DNA from: an uncultured Acidobacteriota bacterium
Lineage (GTDB): Bacteria; Acidobacteriota; Terriglobia; Terriglobales; Acidobacteriaceae
DNA: 9,432 nt
Assembly (NCBI GenBank): GCA_903832475.1
Contig: CAILBQ010000678.1
Span: 1 to 9,432 of the forward strand
Reading direction: 5' to 3'
Both the position numbers and the translations under genes were made by a program. This document shows, one piece after another, positions 1 to 6,638 of the stretch. Numbering within the stretch: position 1 is the first letter of the stretch; each line of letters begins with the position of its first letter. The notes below the pieces were generated by a model. That model was not told the DNA's origin. It worked only from the letters and a program-made list of their open reading frames with translations, and made no database searches.

Positions 1-279
1 AGTGATCCAGAACTGACGGTCGCCGATGAGAGATTCGGCGTGGACGATGCGCTCGATGAGGAAGGCCCAGGTGAGCGGCATGAGGATGACGAAGGTGTAG
101 GCGAGGAGTTTGAGGGGATCGTGGGCGACGCGCCAGGCGAAGGGCATGGTGTCGTAGGGATCGGGGATCCAGAGGAAGCGGTCGGTCCAACCCGCGGCGA
201 GGGTGACAGAGACGGAGAGGAGGGTCTCGATCCAGAACTCGCGGAGGTCTTTGCGGAAGAGGTGAAGGGTTTGCCTCAA
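1..279 (-). CDS. Partial integral membrane protein, probable ABC transporter permease (5' end only)
   Basis: I read this frame by hand. It opens with TTG at 279-277, and that codon overlaps the TGA stop of the upstream ATPase gene (shared TTGA), an arrangement typical of translational coupling. An AAGGA lies about nine bases upstream. The 93 codons present run to the window edge without a stop. The protein starts LRQTLHLFRKDLREFW, a basic amphipathic N-terminus. It then has a hydrophobic stretch (ETLLSVSVTLAAGW) and, after a polar loop, a second strong membrane segment (KLLAYTFVILMPLTWAFLIE). Position directly behind an ABC ATPase and the membrane-protein character suggest the permease partner. 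No permease family motif is visible in this fragment, so the role rests on context. Codon use is C-ending, like the other minus-strand genes. The start could be wrong, because no ATG or GTG lies in frame nearby. Confidence 0.7.
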   Translation of the reverse strand, partial: MRQTLHLFRKDLREFWIETLLSVSVTLAAGWTDRFLWIPDPYDTMPFAWRVAHDPLKLLAYTFVILMPLTWAFLIERIVHAESLIGDRQFWIT

Positions 280-1205
280 AGGGCACCGTCCTTCGCGTAG
301 ACAGTGATGCTGGGGGCGGGGAGCGAGCTGGATTGGGCGAGTGCGACGAAGATGGCGCGCAGGGTCATGGGGTCGATGCGGGGGACAAGGGGTGCGGGGA
401 ATTGCTGGTGGATGGCGTCGAGCTCTGCGGGGCCGGCGTTGGCGAGGACGAAGCGGAAAGCGCCGTCGCGCAGTTCGGGCTGCCACCAGGAGGGGAGCAT
501 GCAGGTGGGCAGGGCGGTCTGGCCGGGGATGGTGACTTCGCGAAAGCGGGCTTTGAGGATGGTGATGTTTTCGGCAAAGACGAGGGAACCTTTTTCCAGG
601 AAGCCGAGGTGGGTAGCGAAGTCTTCAATCTCGGCGAGGTCGTGGGAGGAGAGGAGGATGGTCATGCCGTCGCGGGCGAGGAGGCGGAGGACCTGGACGA
701 GCTGGTCGCGAGTAAGGGGATCGAGGCCGGAGAGCGGTTCGTCGAGAACGAGGAGGGAGGGGCGGTAGGAAAGCGAGCTGACGAAGGCGGCTTTCATGCG
801 CATGCCGCGGGAGAGGCGTTTGAGGCGCCGGTGGAGGGGGAGATCGAAGCGCTGGAGGAGAGAGGCTTCGAGGATGCGGTCCCAGTTCGGGTAGAGGGGG
901 CGGACGAAGTTGAGGAAGCGGGCGACGGTCATCGACTCAGGCATTTCCTGGTTTTCAGAGACGTAGCCGATGCGGGTGAAGGCGTGGCCGCGGATTTCAG
1001 AAGAGGGAAGGCCGAGGATGTAAGCCTCTCCCGCGGTGGGCGGGAGGATATTCATGAGGAGCTTGAGGAGGGTGGTTTTGCCGGCGCCGTTGGCTCCGAC
1101 GAGGGCGAAGACGGAGCCGGGGTCGATGGTGAGTGAGACATCGCGCAGCGCGGTTTCGCGGCCGTAGGTCTTGGTAAGGCCGGTGGTGGCAATGATGGCG
1201 GGCAT
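276..1205 (-). CDS. ABC transporter ATP-binding protein (YtrB/BcrA-like)
   Basis: This 309-residue protein is a cytoplasmic ATPase subunit that would power a membrane permease. All nucleotide-binding motifs are present: Walker A GANGAGKT (37-44), Q-loop around Q86, a signature reading LSRGMRMK (131-138), Walker B LLVLDEP (151-157), D-loop SGLD (159-162) and switch histidine H188. The signature deviates from the usual LSGGQ but matches the LSxGMxxK form of YtrB/CcmA-like ATPases, as does the FLNFVRPLYPNWD segment (97-109). About 100 residues follow the ATPase core and may contact a partner. The start at 1205 gives a normal MPAIIATTGLTKTYG opening, although no clear Shine-Dalgarno precedes it. 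The stop overlaps the next gene by four bases, so the two are probably one operon. Relatives are often led by a GntR regulator gene; none is present upstream here. The substrate cannot be told from sequence. Confidence 0.93.
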   Translation of the reverse strand: MPAIIATTGLTKTYGRETALRDVSLTIDPGSVFALVGANGAGKTTLLKLLMNILPPTAGEAYILGLPSSEIRGHAFTRIGYVSENQEMPESMTVARFLNFVRPLYPNWDRILEASLLQRFDLPLHRRLKRLSRGMRMKAAFVSSLSYRPSLLVLDEPLSGLDPLTRDQLVQVLRLLARDGMTILLSSHDLAEIEDFATHLGFLEKGSLVFAENITILKARFREVTIPGQTALPTCMLPSWWQPELRDGAFRFVLANAGPAELDAIHQQFPAPLVPRIDPMTLRAIFVALAQSSSLPAPSITVYAKDGAL

Positions 1206-1386
1206 GGGATGGAGGCTTCATGATACGGGAACAGGCGATGGGGTGCGGGGCTTGGTGTTGATGACGGGCTGGGGAAGTGCGCAAGTGGCGCGTCTGCGAG
1301 TTCGCAATTTTCTTTGGTTGGGTGGACAGAAGCTCGGGCCGGCGTTCGGGACACCCTGAAGGCCGCGGGTACCAGTTTTTACAATT

Positions 1387-1418
1387 CCCACCCTTGCTGC
1401 GGGAGGATGGGGCACCCG
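1387..1418. repeat. Palindromic intergenic repeat, CCTT-stem type, copy 1
   Basis: The left arm CCCACCCTT and right arm AGGATGGGG pair with one mismatch around a short loop, and the unit ends in TGGGGCACCCG. The same unit recurs at 4776-4806 with a longer stem. It shares its outer ends (CCCA at the left, TGGGGCACCC at the right) with the ATCT-stem repeats elsewhere in the window. Confidence 0.75.
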
Positions 1419-1432
1419 AGATTCTTGTCAAT

Positions 1433-1458
1433 CCCTGTCTCAAGGGAGAGGCAAGGGG
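1433..1458. repeat. Degenerate palindromic repeat in the same cluster
   Basis: CCCT plus GTCTC can pair with GAGGC plus AGGG, with a one-base bulge and a G-T wobble. The unit lies midway between two clear copies, with starts about 45 bases apart. It lacks the terminal CACCC, so it may be a decayed copy or chance pairing in G-rich DNA. Confidence 0.35.
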
Positions 1459-1477
1459 TACGCGGCTCCTGGGACGT

Positions 1478-1519
1478 CCCACATCTACCGCATGAGGCTG
1501 AGGTAGATATGGGGCACCC
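1478..1519. repeat. Palindromic intergenic repeat, ATCT-stem type, copy 1
   Basis: The arms CCCACATCTACC and GGTAGATATGGG pair over 12 positions with a single A-C mismatch, around a 12-base loop. The unit ends in TGGGGCACCC. The inner stem (ATCTACC/GGTAGAT) differs from the copies at 4706 and 7208 but stays self-complementary, so the hairpin shape is kept while the sequence varies. Confidence 0.8.
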
Positions 1520-1584
1520 AGTTTGCTGGTGGGGATATATGCTGGGAGCGATCTGGCCGGCGTTGTGTCTGAGAGGGGTTGCCC

Positions 1585-3528
1585 GTGACTTTGGGAGTGA
1601 GAGTTTGGGTGGTGGGGGTGCTGGTGCTGGGTTCGCTGGGTGTGGCTGCACGGAATGGGGATGGGCAGCAGCCGGGCCCGGTGGCGTTGAAGCTGGGGGC
1701 GGAGGATGTGGTGCCGACGGGCAATGAGTGGATTGCTCTGCCGGATATCCGGGCGCGGGATGGGGCGCTGGGGACGTTCAACGTGATATCGATGGCGCGG
1801 CGTGGACTGCTGGAGGTGAAGGGGGCGGAGGGCGGTCCGGTGGTCGAGCCGTACTTCAAGGCGGGAGGGAAGGAGCTTCCTTTTCGCGATCCGGCGTGGA
1901 CGCTGGAGGGGTACTGGATTCCGACGGCGCGGCTGCGGATGGGGGATCTGGAGGCGACGCTGACGTGGTGTGCTCCGCCGGGATCGCGGGCGGCGTTTCT
2001 GCGGATGACGCTGCGGAATCAAGGGGCGGCGGCGGTGCCGGTGAGTTTGGGGGTGCGGGCGGCGTTTGGGAGTCTGAGCCGGGTGACGTATGTGCCGGTG
2101 GAGCTGCATGGGACGCGGACGGTGAGCGTGGCGCCGTGGGTGAGTCCGGGAGAGGTGTTCAGCTTTGCGACGGAGGATACGGAGTTTGCGTGGTCGCTGA
2201 TTCATCCGGGGTCGGAGGGGCAGATGACGGAGCCTCCGCTATCGGCGACGGCGGCGGCGGATGCGAGTGGAACGGTGACGCTGGCGGCGGGTGCGACAAC
2301 AGAATCCCTGTTTGTGCTGGGGGTGGGGGTAGAGGAGTTCAGTGCGGCGCACAATGCGAAGGCGCTGCGGGAGTTGCTGGACCGGGAGGGCGCGGAGGCG
2401 GTGCTGCGGGCGGCGACGGCGTGGTGCCGGAAGCGGACAAGGACCACGGGCGAGGCCGACCTGGATTTGCTGATGAACCGCAATTTTCTATTCACGCAGA
2501 TGTATGCATGGGGCAAGTCGATCGATACGGAGCAGCGGGTGGGGATGACGTCGCGCAGTCCGCGGTATTACGTGTCGGCGGCGTACTGGGACCGGGACGC
2601 GATGCTGTGGAGCTTTCCGGCGCTGCTGGACAGCGATCCGGAGCTGGCGCGGGAGGCACTGGAGTATGCGTTGACGGTGCAGCTAAGGAACACGGGGACG
2701 CATAGCCGGTTCATCGACGGGGTGGTGCTGGAGGACGGATTTCAACTGGACGAGGCGGCGGCGCCGGTGCTTGCTCTGGCGGCGCTGATGCGGGCGCATC
2801 CCGATGTGACGTGGTTGCGCGGCCACCGGGAGGCGGTGGAGGTGCTGCGGGACAAGCTGCTGGCGCGGTATGACGCGAAGACGGGCTTGTACAGCTCGCT
2901 GCAGGATTCGCAGGATGAGTATCAGAAGCTGCCGTTTCTTACGTACGACAATGTGCTGACGTGGAAGGCGCTGGGAGGATTGGGCGAGCTGTTTGCGGAG
3001 CTGGGGGACGAGGCGGCGGCGGGAGCGATGCGGGAGGGGGCGACGGCATTGCGCGGGGCGATTCTGGAGCACATGGTTTCGGCGAAGGCTCCGGGGGCGG
3101 AGGGGCCGATGTTTGCTTCGGCGACGGATGGGACGCAGTGGGTGTTTACGGAGATTCCGCCGGGCGGGTTGATGCGGCTGCCGGCTCTGGGATTTGTGGC
3201 GGAGGACGATCCGGTGTTTGCGCGGACGTATCGCTGGCTGCATTCGGAGCGGTATGCGTACGCGTATGCCGGGGAGCCGTATGGACTGCCGGGCAGCTAC
3301 CGGGTGCCGTTTACGACTTCGTGGAGCATTGCGGATCACCTGGAGCTGAAGGCGGGGCGGGAGAAGGCTCTGAAGATCCTGCGGGCCAGCGACTGGGATG
3401 GAGGAATCTTTACGGAAGGGGTGGATCCGGCAAACGGGAAGATGGATCTGGCGGGGCGAGCGTTTGCGACGGCGGCGGGGTATGTGGCGCATGCGATCTG
3501 CGAGATGGCCTGCAAGCCGGTGCGCTAA
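1585..3528 (+). CDS. Exported six-hairpin glycosidase-like protein
   Basis: This is probably a secreted or periplasmic carbohydrate-active enzyme of 647 residues. I chose GTG at 1585 because GAGAGGGG (1571-1578) sits six bases upstream; the in-frame TTG at 1579 would abut that site. The N-terminus (MTLGVRVWVVGVLVLGSLGVAA) is a good signal peptide. A beta-rich region follows to about residue 260. From about 275 to the end the sequence is helical, with the repeated hydrophobic helices expected of an (alpha/alpha)6 barrel. Notable clusters are YWDRDAMLW (334-342), HSRFIDG (373-379), GFQLDEAAAP (385-394) and FTEGVDPANG (609-618). The WxRD cluster recalls the (W/F)xRD(T/S/A) signature of GH125, GH15 and amylo-alpha-1,6-glucosidase-like enzymes, and acidic residues D336, D338, D389 and E611 are candidate active-site groups. 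I cannot assign a family or substrate. It stands alone with no sugar transporter or regulator beside it. Codon use is strongly G-ending. Confidence 0.8.
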   Translation: MTLGVRVWVVGVLVLGSLGVAARNGDGQQPGPVALKLGAEDVVPTGNEWIALPDIRARDGALGTFNVISMARRGLLEVKGAEGGPVVEPYFKAGGKELPFRDPAWTLEGYWIPTARLRMGDLEATLTWCAPPGSRAAFLRMTLRNQGAAAVPVSLGVRAAFGSLSRVTYVPVELHGTRTVSVAPWVSPGEVFSFATEDTEFAWSLIHPGSEGQMTEPPLSATAAADASGTVTLAAGATTESLFVLGVGVEEFSAAHNAKALRELLDREGAEAVLRAATAWCRKRTRTTGEADLDLLMNRNFLFTQMYAWGKSIDTEQRVGMTSRSPRYYVSAAYWDRDAMLWSFPALLDSDPELAREALEYALTVQLRNTGTHSRFIDGVVLEDGFQLDEAAAPVLALAALMRAHPDVTWLRGHREAVEVLRDKLLARYDAKTGLYSSLQDSQDEYQKLPFLTYDNVLTWKALGGLGELFAELGDEAAAGAMREGATALRGAILEHMVSAKAPGAEGPMFASATDGTQWVFTEIPPGGLMRLPALGFVAEDDPVFARTYRWLHSERYAYAYAGEPYGLPGSYRVPFTTSWSIADHLELKAGREKALKILRASDWDGGIFTEGVDPANGKMDLAGRAFATAAGYVAHAICEMACKPVR

Positions 3529-3643
3529 GCTGCTGAGGCGGGTTTGCTGTCGCGGGTGGGATGGGTTTTGCGTCTTGTGAAGCGTGGCGGCGCGATAGGG
3601 CATCGAATGAGCACGGCGGTCGTCGGACGCCGGGAGGATTTGG

Positions 3644-4693
3644 ATGGTGGAGGGTTCGCGGCAGGCGGGTGGGTGGTGGCGGTTGTGGATGGGCCGGTTG
3701 GGCGTGCTGGGGCGGACGGCGAAGATGTTCTGGAAGTTTTCGTTCGACAAGCCGAAGCACACGCGGCCGCAGGGAGAGATTCCGGTGGTGCGGATGACGC
3801 GGGAAGGGCTGTTGGCGGCTCCTAACCGAACGCTGTGGCGGCTGGGACACTCTTCGCTGCTGATGAAGCTGCAGGGCGGGTTCTGGCTGACGGACCCGGT
3901 GTTTGCGAAGCGGGCTTCGCCGGTGTGGTTTGCCGGGCCGAAGAGGTTTCATCGGCCTCCGATCGTGATACGTGAATTGCCGGCGATTGAGTGCGTGGTG
4001 ATTTCGCATGACCACTATGACCATCTGGACAAGCGGGCGATCCGGAAGCTGGCGAAGAAGACGCGGTGGTTTGTGGCGCCGCGCGGGGTGAAGGCGATCC
4101 TGGTGAAGTGGGGCGTCGACGCGGCTAAGGTGAAGGAGCTGAACTGGTGGGAGGAGACGGTGGTGCCTTCGATAGCCGGGTCGGGGGTAAAGCTGGTTTC
4201 GACGCCGACGCAGCATTTTTCGGGGCGGTCGATCTGGAATCGGAACGAGACGCTGTTCTGTTCGTGGGTGATTCTGGATGGGGATTTTCGGATCTTTTAT
4301 GGGGCGGATTCGGGGTATTTTGGCGGGTTCCAGGAGATCGGGGAGCGGTTTGGTCCGTTTGACGTGACGCTGCTAGAGAATGGCGCGTACAACGAGCGGT
4401 GGCGGAACATTCACATGCTGCCGGAGGATACGGTGCAGGCCCATGCCGATCTGCGGGGACGGTGGATGGTACCGATTCATCATGGGACGTTCGATTTGGC
4501 GCTGCATCCGTGGACGGAGCCGATGGAGCGGATGCAGGCGCTGGCGGCGGAGCGGGGGCTGCAGGTGTGCACGCCGCGATTCGGCGAGCCGGTGGGGCTG
4601 ATAGCGATGGAGAGCAAGGGGTGCTGGTGGCGCGGGGTGGATTTGGCTGAGGCTAAGTCAACCGGGGATCTGGTGGGGGCGGAAGGGGATTGA
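3644..4693 (+). CDS. Metallo-beta-lactamase-fold hydrolase (NAPE-PLD/UlaG-like)
   Basis: This 349-residue protein is a probable zinc-dependent hydrolase. The fold starts near residue 65 with LGHSSLLMKL and a conserved TDPVF. The metal-binding motif HDHYDHLD (122-129) supplies H122, H124, D126 and H127. Further likely ligands are H191 (TQHFSGR), D222 (GADSGYF) and H279 or H280 (IHHGTFDL). The SGRS, GADSGYF and HHGTFDL signatures match the branch that includes N-acyl-phosphatidylethanolamine phospholipase D and the UlaG/RomA-like bacterial proteins, so a phosphodiester or ester substrate is plausible but unproven. The start at 3644 is supported by GGGAGG (3632-3637) six bases upstream. The first 30 residues are rich in W, G and L and basic (RLWMGRLGVLGR), with an in-frame ATG at 3725 as an alternative, so the N-terminus may be a membrane-association segment. 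It lies 115 bases behind the glycosidase gene on the same strand; co-transcription is possible but not shown. Confidence 0.9.
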   Translation: MVEGSRQAGGWWRLWMGRLGVLGRTAKMFWKFSFDKPKHTRPQGEIPVVRMTREGLLAAPNRTLWRLGHSSLLMKLQGGFWLTDPVFAKRASPVWFAGPKRFHRPPIVIRELPAIECVVISHDHYDHLDKRAIRKLAKKTRWFVAPRGVKAILVKWGVDAAKVKELNWWEETVVPSIAGSGVKLVSTPTQHFSGRSIWNRNETLFCSWVILDGDFRIFYGADSGYFGGFQEIGERFGPFDVTLLENGAYNERWRNIHMLPEDTVQAHADLRGRWMVPIHHGTFDLALHPWTEPMERMQALAAERGLQVCTPRFGEPVGLIAMESKGCWWRGVDLAEAKSTGDLVGAEGD

Positions 4694-4705
4694 CGGAGCG
4701 CCGAT

Positions 4706-4745
4706 CCCATATCGCCCGCAGAGGCGCGGGAGATAGGGGGCACCC
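4706..4745. repeat. Palindromic intergenic repeat, ATCT-stem type, copy 2
   Basis: The left arm CCCATATCGCCCGC pairs with GCGGGAGATA plus the following G run, with a C-rich/G-rich core and two imperfect positions. The unit ends in GGGGGCACCCG. It lies 12 bases beyond the stop of the MBL gene, in the gap between convergent genes. No T-tract follows on either strand, so a classical intrinsic terminator is not supported. Confidence 0.75.
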
Positions 4746-4775
4746 GGGTTTTGGTTGGGGTTGGGAGTTATTCAT

Positions 4776-4806
4776 CCCACCCTTGCTGCGCAAGGATGGG
4801 GCACCC
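4776..4806. repeat. Palindromic intergenic repeat, CCTT-stem type, copy 2
   Basis: The arms CCCACCCTTGC and GCAAGGATGGG pair over 11 positions with one A-C mismatch around a three-base loop, and the unit ends in TGGGGCACCC. It matches the copy at 1387-1418, but here the inner GC pair is intact, giving a longer stem. It sits between two ATCT-type copies. Confidence 0.8.
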
Positions 4807-4835
4807 CGGAGGTGGGGGCAGGGGGAGTCTCCGAT

Positions 4836-4875
4836 CCCAGATTTCCAGGAAAGGCGCGGGAGATATGGGGTCCGG
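4836..4875. repeat. Degenerate palindromic repeat, ATCT-stem type, copy 3
   Basis: The right half (GCGCGGGAGATATGGGG) closely matches the copy at 4706-4745, and both share the left flank CCGATCCCA. The left arm has decayed (CCCAGATTTCC), so pairing is weak. The terminal CACCC is replaced by TCCGGG. It reads as an eroded member of the family. Confidence 0.55.
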
Positions 4876-4981
4876 GCTTTGGGTTGCGGGTCATTCAGAG
4901 ACGATCATTGCCTTTTTGTCTCCCAATACGAAACGGCGTTTGCGCAGCCGAGTTTGGTGCAGCGGAAAAGGCGGGTGGGCT

Positions 4982-5656
4982 TTATGCGTTGACGAGTGCC
5001 AGGGCGAAGCCGTCGTAGCCTTTGCTGCCTACGGTCTGGAGGGCGGTGGCGGTGAGGTTTGGAGTGTTGGCCATGAGGGTGAACATGGCCTGGGTTCCCT
5101 GGACGGCTGGATCCTGGCTGCAGGGGTTGGCGATTTCTCCGTCGCGGATGACGTTGTCGGCGACGATCAGGGTGCCGGGGTGGGAGAGCTTGAGAGCGCA
5201 GGCGAGGTAGGCGGCGTTGTTGGGCTTGTCGGCATCGATGAAGATGAGGTCGAAGAGGCTTTCGGAGTTGAGCGCGGCGAGGGATTTAAGGGCGGGGCCG
5301 ACGCGGATTTCGACGCGGTCAGCGAGGCCGGCGTCTTGGATGTTCTGCTGGGCGACCTGGGCGTGGCGAGGGTCGAATTCAAGGGTGATGAGGCGGCCGC
5401 CGGGTGGCAGGGCGCGAGCCAGGCAGATGGTGCTGTAGCCGCCGAGAGTGCCGATCTCGAGGATGCGACGGGCGTGGCAGAGCTGAGCGAAGAGGTTGAG
5501 CATCTGGCCCTGGGTGGGAGAGACGTCGATGGAGGGAAGGCCTGCGGCTGCGTTGGCGGCGAGCACGGCGTCCAAGGTGGGGTCGGGCGGGAGGAGAGTC
5601 TTGGAGAGGTATCGATCGACGGCGGACCATTGGGATTCGAGTGGGGCCAGGGGCAT
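4982..5656 (-). CDS. SAM-dependent O-methyltransferase (class I, family 3)
   Basis: This 224-residue cytoplasmic protein would transfer a methyl group from S-adenosylmethionine to a hydroxyl, typically a catechol-like substrate with a bound divalent metal. The SAM-binding glycine motif is EIGTLGGYST (67-76), preceded by the usual TQGQML segment (48-53). The acidic residue after strand 2 is E93 or D95 (LEFD). The metal-binding residues of the family are present: D141 in IDADK (140-144), and D167-N168 in VADNVIRDG (165-173). Length and motif order match bacterial COMT-like/YrrM-type enzymes throughout, and the protein looks intact. The start at 5656 is supported by GAGGAG about eight bases upstream. 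It lies 89 bases downstream of the VOC gene on the same strand, so it could be the second gene of that transcript. I saw no clear promoter in the gap. The substrate is unknown. Confidence 0.92.
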   Translation of the reverse strand: MPLAPLESQWSAVDRYLSKTLLPPDPTLDAVLAANAAAGLPSIDVSPTQGQMLNLFAQLCHARRILEIGTLGGYSTICLARALPPGGRLITLEFDPRHAQVAQQNIQDAGLADRVEIRVGPALKSLAALNSESLFDLIFIDADKPNNAAYLACALKLSHPGTLIVADNVIRDGEIANPCSQDPAVQGTQAMFTLMANTPNLTATALQTVGSKGYDGFALALVNA

Positions 5657-5745
5657 GGGGATGTGCTCCTCGGATCGGAATTTGCTTCAAAGGGATGATA
5701 CCGAGCCGATTTCGATCCTGGGAGCAGGAATCGTTCTGGAGCGGG

Positions 5746-6534
5746 TTATTTGCTGGAGCTGACGAGGGAGAACATGCCGCCCTGGGGGTCCATACCCTGG
5801 ACGATCCAACTGCCGCCGGGGACTTCGGCGGGGCCGTGGAAGACCTGGCCGCCGGTGGCTTTGATTTTGTCGACGGCGGCTTGCGCGCTTTCCACCTGAA
5901 TGTAGTAATTCCAGAAGACGCCGGGAGCCTGGGGAGGCTTGCTCATCATGCCGCCGATGGTCTTGCCGTCGGCGTTGAACATCTGGTAGGGACCCATCTG
6001 GCCCATGTCGTGGACGTCGCCCCTGGTCCAGCCGAAGACTTTGGAGTAGAAAGCGAAGTCGGTTTCGAGGTCGGCGGCCATGAGCTCGTGCCAGCTGACG
6101 GTGCCGATGTCGCCCATGGCGGGGCGCTGGGGTGAGCCGGTCATGCCAGGGAGGGGCGCGAAGATGATGAAGGGGGCTCCCTGGGGGTCGATGACGACGG
6201 AAAAGCGGAGCATGCCGGGGACGTCGGTGGGTTCCTTGTGGATTTTGCCGCCTTCGGAGACGACCTCTTTGGCGCGTGCATCGACGTCGTCGACAACGAT
6301 GTAGCCGATCCAGGCGGGGGTGGATCCGGCTTCTTTGGGAAGGGTCAACATGCCGGCGACGCCTGCGCCGTTGACGTTGAAGACGGTGTAGTGCATGCCG
6401 TCTTGAGACGGCATTTCCTGGGTGGTCCAGCCGGTGAGATTACAGTAAAAATCTTTGGCGGCGGCGGTGTCGGAGGTCATGAGCTCATACCAGCCGAAGG
6501 TGCCGTAGCCGGGGGAATTGGATGGGGTGGACAT
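5746..6534 (-). CDS. Two-domain VOC family protein (glyoxalase/bleomycin-resistance fold)
   Basis: This 262-residue protein has two tandem vicinal-oxygen-chelate domains, about residues 10-128 and 142-258. The repeats align visibly: GTFGWYELM (11-19) with GTVSWHELM (144-152), each followed by FY and then GW, and VIDPQGAPF (114-122) with a second MDPQGGMF near the end. The architecture resembles the CFP30B/27-kDa-antigen group of VOC proteins, whose biochemical role is poorly defined. The first domain has Y16 where the second has H149, and other usual metal-ligand positions are not evident, so enzymatic metal binding is doubtful at least in domain 1. I chose ATG at 6534 because AAAGGAG lies seven bases upstream; an in-frame ATG at 6576 would add 14 residues but has no such site. 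The gene diverges from a marR gene across a 104-base gap containing a palindrome, so that repressor probably controls it. Confidence 0.9.
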   Translation of the reverse strand: MSTPSNSPGYGTFGWYELMTSDTAAAKDFYCNLTGWTTQEMPSQDGMHYTVFNVNGAGVAGMLTLPKEAGSTPAWIGYIVVDDVDARAKEVVSEGGKIHKEPTDVPGMLRFSVVIDPQGAPFIIFAPLPGMTGSPQRPAMGDIGTVSWHELMAADLETDFAFYSKVFGWTRGDVHDMGQMGPYQMFNADGKTIGGMMSKPPQAPGVFWNYYIQVESAQAAVDKIKATGGQVFHGPAEVPGGSWIVQGMDPQGGMFSLVSSSK

Positions 6535-6602
6535 AGAGAGACTCCTTTGGAAATGGAACGCAAATCGAGAGGGCAATTCAGACGAGTCGTGCGGAAGCTC
6601 GT

Positions 6603-6631
6603 TTGACTGCGTACGTTGATATCAACATAAT
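6603..6631 (+). promoter_or_regulatory. Sigma-70 promoter of the marR gene
   Basis: TTGACT (6603-6608) and CATAAT (6626-6631) are separated by exactly 17 bases. Each hexamer matches the consensus at five of six positions. The predicted transcription start, about seven bases past the -10, falls at 6638-6639, on the ATG proposed as the start codon. Confidence 0.75.
6612..6629. promoter_or_regulatory. Probable MarR operator palindrome
   Basis: GTTGATATCAAC at 6615-6626 is a perfect 12-bp palindrome. It extends to 18 bp with one mismatched pair. It fills the spacer of the marR promoter and touches the -10, where a bound dimer would block RNA polymerase. MarR-family dimers typically bind palindromes of this size, often built on TTGA/TCAA half-sites. 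The site is about 80 bases from the VOC start, so it could also control that gene; I could not identify a good promoter for the VOC gene on the minus strand. Confidence 0.7.
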
Positions 6632-6638
6632 GAGAGGG

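Larger units (their letters stand above)
1206..1584. other. Divergent intergenic region with palindromic repeat cluster
   Basis: This 379-base gap separates the minus-strand ABC gene from the plus-strand glycosidase gene, so it must hold promoters for both. I could not identify a convincing -35/-10 pair for either. Its middle (1387-1519) is occupied by three hairpin-forming repeats listed separately. No reading frame in the gap resembles a protein; the open frames that cross it are rich in Pro, Arg and Ser and look like shadows. The stretch 1206-1386 has no feature I can name. Confidence 0.6.

Noticed and set aside
333..1136. A 267-residue plus-strand frame antisense to the ABC ATPase
   Set aside because: It is rich in Gly, Glu, Asp and Val, and it lies entirely opposite a gene with complete Walker and signature motifs.
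1206..1386. A promoter for the ABC gene, such as TTGCGC or TTGCGA on the minus strand
   Set aside because: No acceptable -10 lies at a suitable distance from either hexamer.
1387..1519. Repeated units as a CRISPR array
   Set aside because: The units are imperfect hairpins of differing sequence with no constant direct repeat or uniform unique spacers, and no cas genes are present.
997..2205. A 402-residue minus-strand open frame over the ABC gene, the intergenic repeats and the glycosidase gene
   Set aside because: Composition is Arg/Pro/His-rich with no recognisable domain, and it spans the repeat cluster and two real genes.
4751..5698. A 315-residue plus-strand frame antisense to the O-methyltransferase
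   Set aside because: It is a Gly/Glu/Val-rich shadow that also runs through palindromic repeats. The minus-strand gene has intact catalytic motifs and a good ribosome-binding site.
6603..6638. Translation of marR from TTG 6603 or ATG 6630
   Set aside because: These codons lie in the -35 element and the -10 element of a near-consensus promoter and have no Shine-Dalgarno; ATG 6639 fits better.
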